Part shown: one piece after another, positions 34,005 to 38,139 of the stretch
Position numbering within the stretch: position 1 is the stretch's first letter
Layout of the letters: each line of letters begins with the position of its first letter
From: Shewanella pneumatophori
Lineage (GTDB): Bacteria > Pseudomonadota > Gammaproteobacteria > Enterobacterales > Shewanellaceae
Reading direction: 5' to 3'
DNA: 38,139 bases
Assembly (NCBI RefSeq): GCF_023283895.1
Contig: NZ_JAKILB010000024.1
Coordinates: forward strand, 1 to 38,139
Translations under genes and position numbers: made by a program
The notes under the pieces: model-generated
Told to the model about the DNA's origin: nothing
Database searches by the model: none
Seen by the model: only the letters and a program-made list of their open reading frames with translations

Positions 34005-36560
34005 ATGCAAACTGAAAAAAAAATTGTATTGGTTATCTTCGGTGTCTGTGTCCCTTTGCTTATTGCTGTTTTCTTAACAGGGATAACCTGGTTACGAGGT
34101 GAGATAGAAGTTGTTCGAACCAACGCCATAGAAAAATATATAAAAAGCATTGAATCACAAATAACCAACGACTTAGATCACTTTCAGTTGACCGTTGATT
34201 CTACTGAGTATAGCGCTGCAACAGCTGCATCTAATCAAGTGTGGACTCGTGGTGAGCTGTTTAACGACACTCAAGTATTTTTACAAACAGGCAATCAATT
34301 AAGCCAAATAGATGGAAGTGAGCTTAAAAAGAACAGCCCTATAACCTACCTAAGCCCACTAAATATCAAAAGAGGGATCTATTTTTCTCCTTCACTAAGA
34401 CAGGCATTTTTTATTGCTACTAAGCCTGGTCAGTATTTAGGGCAGGAATTAATTTTTACTTCTCAGTTAACGGCTAAGTACTTCGAATCACTTGGATTAA
34501 TTAACTTCGTGACCAATATTGAAGTTCTGCAAGGCTCCCCTACAACTAATTTGTATAAATTCGGCGATGTGACGATTGCAGAGCTCAATTTACCTGCCTC
34601 ACTCGGTACAGCACCTGCACACTTGAAAGTGTCATTTTCTAATCCGTTAATTTTGAAAATGGAGCAGAAGTACACGCTATTGAGCCTCGCTATATTCTTG
34701 CTGTTTATTATTCTGCAAATAGCAGGCTTATTTTGGCTGCGTTTTGGCCTAGTAAAGCCATTTAAGAAATTAACGGCAGAGTTTGCCAATTTAGATCCAA
34801 AGTCAGCTGAGCTTGTGCAAATACATAACCAAGGGGTGAAACAATTTACCCCGCTAACCAGCGGCATTAATAACTTTTTACAAGACATTTATCAGCACGA
34901 GCATCATTCCAAGATCACGTTAGCCGCAATTTCAGAGGCGGTAATACTGACAGATATTAACGCCAATGTTACCTATATCAACGCGTATGCTGAGCGTTTA
35001 TTGCAATGCACTAATCAGCAAGCTATTGGCAAAAATCCTGATGTGCTTTTGGGGATTAATCAAGGAATAATGCAGAGAGTGACTGGCTTTATGCAAAGTG
35101 GAGATCTTGCACAGAAGTCCCTGCCATTAACGATTAGCACTGAACCTTCGAAATTGATGAGTTGCACACTGAGTAACTTAACTAGCCACTCAGGGCAGGT
35201 TGTAGGTGCTGTTTTAGTGATAAAAGATACAACTCGAGAAGTGCTGTTAGTGCGCCAGCTCAAGCGAAGTGTGCATTTTGATAGAGTCACTGGTCTGCTG
35301 AATCGAACCGCTTTTGAAGAACGTTTACCTAGTTATATCGAAGGGACAAAATCACTTGCAGCTGTGTATTTAGATCTTGAGCAGTTTAAATTGATTAATG
35401 AATCTTGCGGCTTTGCTGTTGGTGACAAAATGTTGTGCCAAGTCGCTAAAGCGTTAGAAGTTTGTCTCAGTCAAAATGAGCTATTGGGGCGTTTGGATGG
35501 TGACGAATTTTGTTTTGTCATAAAAGATACCTCAGCACTAGAGATTGCTAAGTTAACTAAGCGGATTATTGCCAGTATTCATCGCCAAGTCATCACAGAC
35601 AAAGGAACCAGTTACCGAGTTGGAGTGAGTGTTGGTGTGGCGCTTGCGCGTTTACGTGATATTGATGATGTTTGCGAGCTACTAAAAGATGCCAATGTTG
35701 CTTGTTTGGCCGCAAAGAAGAAAGGCAGCAATCAAATACATTTTTATGACAGTCGTGATAGAGAGCTTAGTTCCCAACGTAATGCACCTGCTTGGGCTTT
35801 GCGTATTGTACAGGCGATCGAAAATAACGAGCTGATCCTCTACTATCAAAAAATCAAACGGCTTTCTTCTCACAGTCACCGTCAACGAATGGAAATATTA
35901 TTACGGATCCAAGATGCGTCGGGGCGGATATTACCGCCAGCACAATTTATTGCAGCTGCCGAGCGATTTAAGTTGATTGTAGAAGTTGATAAAGAGGTTA
36001 TCCGAAAAGCCTTTTTATGGCTGTCGTTAAACGAGCAGGTGTGGCACGACCACTGCCTATCAATTAACTTGTCTGGCAATAGTCTTGGTGCTGAAGGCAT
36101 GGTTAATTATATCTTGCAGCAGCAAGCACGTTTTGGCATACCAAGTAGCTGCGTATGTTTTGAAATTACCGAAACCAGCGCAATTCAAAATCATAGCCGA
36201 GCAATGAAAATGTTATTTGAACTGCGTAAGCGTGGTTTTGCATTTGCTCTGGACGACTTTGGTAGTGGCTTTGCCTCTTATGGCTATCTTAAAGAGATGC
36301 CAGTCGACTACGTAAAAATAGACGGCTGCTTTGTGAAGCACTTGGCGAGTAATGCTAAAGATTACGCCATCGTAAAGTCTGTCAGTGATGTTTGTCGAGT
36401 CATGGGAATTGAGACTGTGGCAGAGTTTGTTGAAAACCAAGAGATTATCGACAAGCTAGAGATTATAGGGGTTAATTATGCCCAAGGTTACGGCATCGGT
36501 CGGCCGCAGCCACTCAATAGTTATAAATACGAAGTATTGTTAGAGCAATCTATTGCCTAA
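34005..36560 (+). CDS. Membrane PAS-GGDEF-EAL protein with degenerate GGDEF
   Basis: A protein of 851 residues. Membrane segments at about 7-29 and 225-247 enclose a periplasmic sensor region of about 195 residues with no recognised fold. A PAS domain follows (about 303-410), then a GGDEF-type domain (430-585) and an EAL domain (600-845). The cyclase motif reads DGDEF (498-502), and the EAL signature reads E630-I-L-L-R, with DDFGSGFAS and KIDG kept. The most likely reading is an inactive or GTP-sensing GGDEF that controls a phosphodiesterase; activity cannot be known from sequence. It is divergent from the spondin operon and 65 bp ahead of the dehydrogenase gene. Confidence 0.9.
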   Translation: MQTEKKIVLVIFGVCVPLLIAVFLTGITWLRGEIEVVRTNAIEKYIKSIESQITNDLDHFQLTVDSTEYSAATAASNQVWTRGELFNDTQVFLQTGNQLSQIDGSELKKNSPITYLSPLNIKRGIYFSPSLRQAFFIATKPGQYLGQELIFTSQLTAKYFESLGLINFVTNIEVLQGSPTTNLYKFGDVTIAELNLPASLGTAPAHLKVSFSNPLILKMEQKYTLLSLAIFLLFIILQIAGLFWLRFGLVKPFKKLTAEFANLDPKSAELVQIHNQGVKQFTPLTSGINNFLQDIYQHEHHSKITLAAISEAVILTDINANVTYINAYAERLLQCTNQQAIGKNPDVLLGINQGIMQRVTGFMQSGDLAQKSLPLTISTEPSKLMSCTLSNLTSHSGQVVGAVLVIKDTTREVLLVRQLKRSVHFDRVTGLLNRTAFEERLPSYIEGTKSLAAVYLDLEQFKLINESCGFAVGDKMLCQVAKALEVCLSQNELLGRLDGDEFCFVIKDTSALEIAKLTKRIIASIHRQVITDKGTSYRVGVSVGVALARLRDIDDVCELLKDANVACLAAKKKGSNQIHFYDSRDRELSSQRNAPAWALRIVQAIENNELILYYQKIKRLSSHSHRQRMEILLRIQDASGRILPPAQFIAAAERFKLIVEVDKEVIRKAFLWLSLNEQVWHDHCLSINLSGNSLGAEGMVNYILQQQARFGIPSSCVCFEITETSAIQNHSRAMKMLFELRKRGFAFALDDFGSGFASYGYLKEMPVDYVKIDGCFVKHLASNAKDYAIVKSVSDVCRVMGIETVAEFVENQEIIDKLEIIGVNYAQGYGIGRPQPLNSYKYEVLLEQSIA

Positions 36561-36625
36561 ATTTGCGCTTGAGTGATTAATGTGTGAGGTTGAGGATAAC
36601 CATAATTAACCGAGCTTAGATCGCC

Positions 36626-37465
36626 ATGCCGTATACTAATCAGCTCCTCAATGATGAACTAGTAAGTAAGTTAACAGGTAAGGTCATTGTTATCACAGGC
36701 GCGTCTGAAGGCATTGGTCGCGCATTAGCTTTGGCCTTAGCAATGTTTGATTGTCACTTAGTGATAAGTGCGCGTAATCTTGAGCGACTTAATAGTTTAG
36801 CGGCAGACTTAACGCTATTGGGCAATCCGCCGTTAGTGCACGTTGCAGATGTGGCCGTTCAAAGTCAATGTAGCGGCCTGATTAAGGCTTGTATCGACAA
36901 GTTTGCAAAGTTGGATATCTTAATCAATAACGCGGGCATGACCATGTGGTCGCGCTTTGATGAGCTAGAAGACCTAAGCGTTTTAGCAAAAATTATGCAG
37001 GTTAATTATTTAGGTCCAGCCTATCTTACTCACGCAGCAATTCCTTACCTTAAGCAAACCCAAGGGCAAATCGTTGCTGTTGCCTCGCTAGCTGGAATGA
37101 CTGGTGTACCAACCCGCTCTGGTTATGCAGCCTCTAAGCACGCCATGATAGGTTTTTTTGATTCCCTGCGGATTGAAGTGGCAGATGACAAGGTTGCAGT
37201 AACGCTTATTTGCCCAGACTTTGTTGTCAGTGAAATCCATAAACGTGCGCTTGATGAGCAGGGTAAACCTTTGGGCGATACGCCAATGCAAGAAAGTAAA
37301 ATTATGACGGCAGAGCAGTGCGCAAATATGATGTTACCGGTAATCGCTAAGCGGCAGCGTTTGTTGATCACCTCGTTTAGAGGGCGAATCGGCCGTTGGT
37401 TTAAAATTATCGCCCCTAGCTTAATTGATAAAATAGCGCGTAGGGCGATAGATTCAGGCCGTTAA
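36626..37465 (+). CDS. Short-chain dehydrogenase/reductase
   Basis: A protein of 279 residues of the classical SDR family. The cofactor site is TGASEGIG (about 24-31), followed by NNAG near 102-105, the catalytic serine in VASLAG and the YxxxK motif in YAASK. An arginine after strand two (SARN) suggests NADPH preference. The C-terminal extension (FRGRIGRWFKIIAPSLIDKIARRA) is amphipathic and basic and may touch membranes, as in DHRS7-like enzymes. The substrate is unknown. The ribosome site is weak (GAG, 12 bases before the ATG). It may be co-transcribed with the preceding GGDEF/EAL gene. Confidence 0.85.
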   Translation: MPYTNQLLNDELVSKLTGKVIVITGASEGIGRALALALAMFDCHLVISARNLERLNSLAADLTLLGNPPLVHVADVAVQSQCSGLIKACIDKFAKLDILINNAGMTMWSRFDELEDLSVLAKIMQVNYLGPAYLTHAAIPYLKQTQGQIVAVASLAGMTGVPTRSGYAASKHAMIGFFDSLRIEVADDKVAVTLICPDFVVSEIHKRALDEQGKPLGDTPMQESKIMTAEQCANMMLPVIAKRQRLLITSFRGRIGRWFKIIAPSLIDKIARRAIDSGR

Positions 37466-37485
37466 TTCAAGGCTAACTATGAGTT

Positions 37486-37704
37486 TTACTTGTTTAGATG
37501 TTTAACAATCGCTTCAGCCGCTTCGGTTTTAGTGGCCTTGTCGGCTGCCGGTTCAATATGGGCAGTTGCACTATGGCCCGTCATATCTTCGGCGATATGT
37601 AGCCAATCAGGATGCCAGTAAAAAGAGGAACCTGACAGTGTGTCCCAGTTATGTACGCCAGATGTTTCGCCTTGATAGATAAGATCGCTTACTGAATATT
37701 TCAT
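37486..37704 (-). CDS. Small protein of unknown function
   Basis: A protein of 72 residues that I do not recognise. It opens MKYSVSDLIYQGETSG, contains an aromatic stretch around FYWHPDWLHIAED (28-40) and ends in an Ala/Glu/Lys-rich helix. There are no cysteines, signal or membrane segments. GGGGTTAG precedes the ATG, which favours real translation. It is convergent with the dehydrogenase gene, 20 bp away, and has a CRP-like site about 115-130 bp upstream of its start. Confidence 0.65.
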   Translation of the reverse strand: MKYSVSDLIYQGETSGVHNWDTLSGSSFYWHPDWLHIAEDMTGHSATAHIEPAADKATKTEAAEAIVKHLNK

Positions 37705-37818
37705 TGTCTAACCCCAGTTTGTAAAATGTAATGATATTAGTAGTGCATTCTATTAATTTTTTTGGTTTGAATGCGCCATCTTCATAGCTCTAGCATGCGC
37801 CTTACGATGCAGAGTTTG

Positions 37819-37834
37819 TGTAATATAGATCACA
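37819..37834. promoter_or_regulatory. Candidate CRP site upstream of the small unknown gene
   Basis: TGTAATATAGATCACA matches TGTGA-N6-TCACA at nine of ten fixed positions. It is the best CRP-like match noticed in the window. The nearest downstream gene on the minus strand is the 72-residue protein. Confidence 0.45.
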
Positions 37835-37932
37835 TTAAGCTGAATTACTTGATGTTAGTGCGAGTTTTTTGTTTGCTGGATAAAAGGTAAAGACAGCTGC
37901 ATCGCTAATTCACCTAGCTAAATTAATGACAT

Positions 37933-37961
37933 AAAAAAGCCCTGCATTAACAGGGCTTTTT
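37933..37961 (-). terminator. Terminator for a minus-strand gene entering from the right edge
   Basis: The stem GCCCTG-CATTAA-CAGGGC (37939-37956) is flanked by six A and five T, so it is bidirectional in form. Nothing on the plus strand needs it; on the minus strand it follows the tandem repeat array and probably ends the transcript coming from the right. Confidence 0.8.
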
Positions 37962-37980
37962 AAGCTAGAACTAAATTTGT

Positions 37981-38139
37981 TTAACCTTCACCGTTTTCAC
38001 GGGCCAATATTACACGGTAGGCGATGCAGCGCGGTTAATTAACCTTTGCCATTTTTACGGGCCAATATTACACGGTAGGCGATGGAGCGCGGTTAATTAA
38101 CCTTTGCCATTTTTACGGGCCAATATTACACGGCAGGCG
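37981..38139. repeat. 58-bp tandem repeat running off the window
   Basis: Units begin at 37981, 38039 and 38097 (the third is cut by the window), each starting TTAACCTT and sharing CGGGCCAATATTACACGG. Units 1 and 2 differ at a handful of positions; units 2 and 3 differ at one. The unit junctions form the palindrome GGTTAATTAACC. On the minus strand each unit can encode the same C-terminal peptide followed by TAA. Confidence 0.92.
38097..38139 (-). CDS. Possible 3' end of a gene entering from the right edge
   Basis: On the minus strand the frame is open from the window edge through RVILARKNGKG to a TAA at 38097-38099. The same peptide end recurs in the next repeat unit and, as RVILARENGEG, in the first unit. 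A terminator lies downstream on this strand. With only 13 residues visible the gene cannot be named, and the frame could be chance within a longer non-coding array. Confidence 0.3.
   Translation of the reverse strand, partial: ACRVILARKNGKG

Noticed and set aside
34005..36560. Treating the DGDEF protein as a pseudogene
   Set aside because: The frame is intact over 851 codons, and many functional EAL proteins carry degenerate GGDEF domains.
37981..38139. CRISPR array at the right edge
   Set aside because: Units are contiguous and nearly identical over the full 58 bp; there are no variable spacers and no cas genes.

Overview
The window reads as chromosomal DNA of a marine gammaproteobacterium of the Alteromonadales, most likely Shewanella or a close relative. 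The reasons are the protein-level character of the housekeeping genes, the order mutT-yacG-zapD-coaE-pilD-pilC-pilB-pilA / nadC / ampD-ampE / pdhR-aceE-aceF-lpdA / acnB / rsd / hemE, the moderate A+T content, and the density of GGDEF/EAL proteins. The genus is an inference from gene order and memory, not from a search.

Layout. Positions 1-106 are the 3' part of a 5S rRNA gene, so an rRNA operon ends here, followed by its terminator and a G+C-rich non-coding block. From 538 to 7165 everything is on the minus strand: pilin gene pilA, type IV pilus assembly genes pilB, pilC and pilD, then coaE, zapD, yacG and mutT. A perfect hairpin sits between pilA and pilB. A gene-free, A+T-rich stretch of about 1.1 kb with short repeats separates pilA from nadC (minus). 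Divergent from nadC are ampD and ampE, followed by the pyruvate dehydrogenase block pdhR-aceE-aceF-lpdA. A near-perfect PdhR operator lies just downstream of the likely pdhR promoter, and lpdA has its own leader behind an aceF terminator.

From 18381 to 25140 are two large envelope genes on the plus strand: a 1487-residue membrane sensor (periplasmic beta-propeller repeats, PAS domains, GGDEF, EAL) and a patatin phospholipase fused to an outer-membrane barrel (type Vd secretion layout). A HAD phosphatase resembling HxpB/YniC is convergent with them. Then come acnB (GTG start), the anti-sigma-70 factor rsd (minus) and hemE.

The last region is accessory. A minus-strand group encodes an exported spondin-domain protein, a spondin-domain lipoprotein and an OmpR-type response regulator with an altered acidic pocket and no kinase gene beside it. 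Divergent from it is a second membrane GGDEF/EAL protein with a degenerate DGDEF motif, followed by a short-chain dehydrogenase. A small unknown gene follows on the minus strand. The window ends in a 58-bp tandem repeat whose minus strand carries the same stop-terminated peptide in every copy, suggesting a repeatedly duplicated gene 3' end.

Most of the window is ordinary core genome. The parts that deserve a second look are the spondin/response-regulator group with its c-di-GMP neighbour, the right-edge tandem repeat, the pilA-nadC spacer, and a terminator-like hairpin between rsd and hemE that could end an unannotated small RNA.
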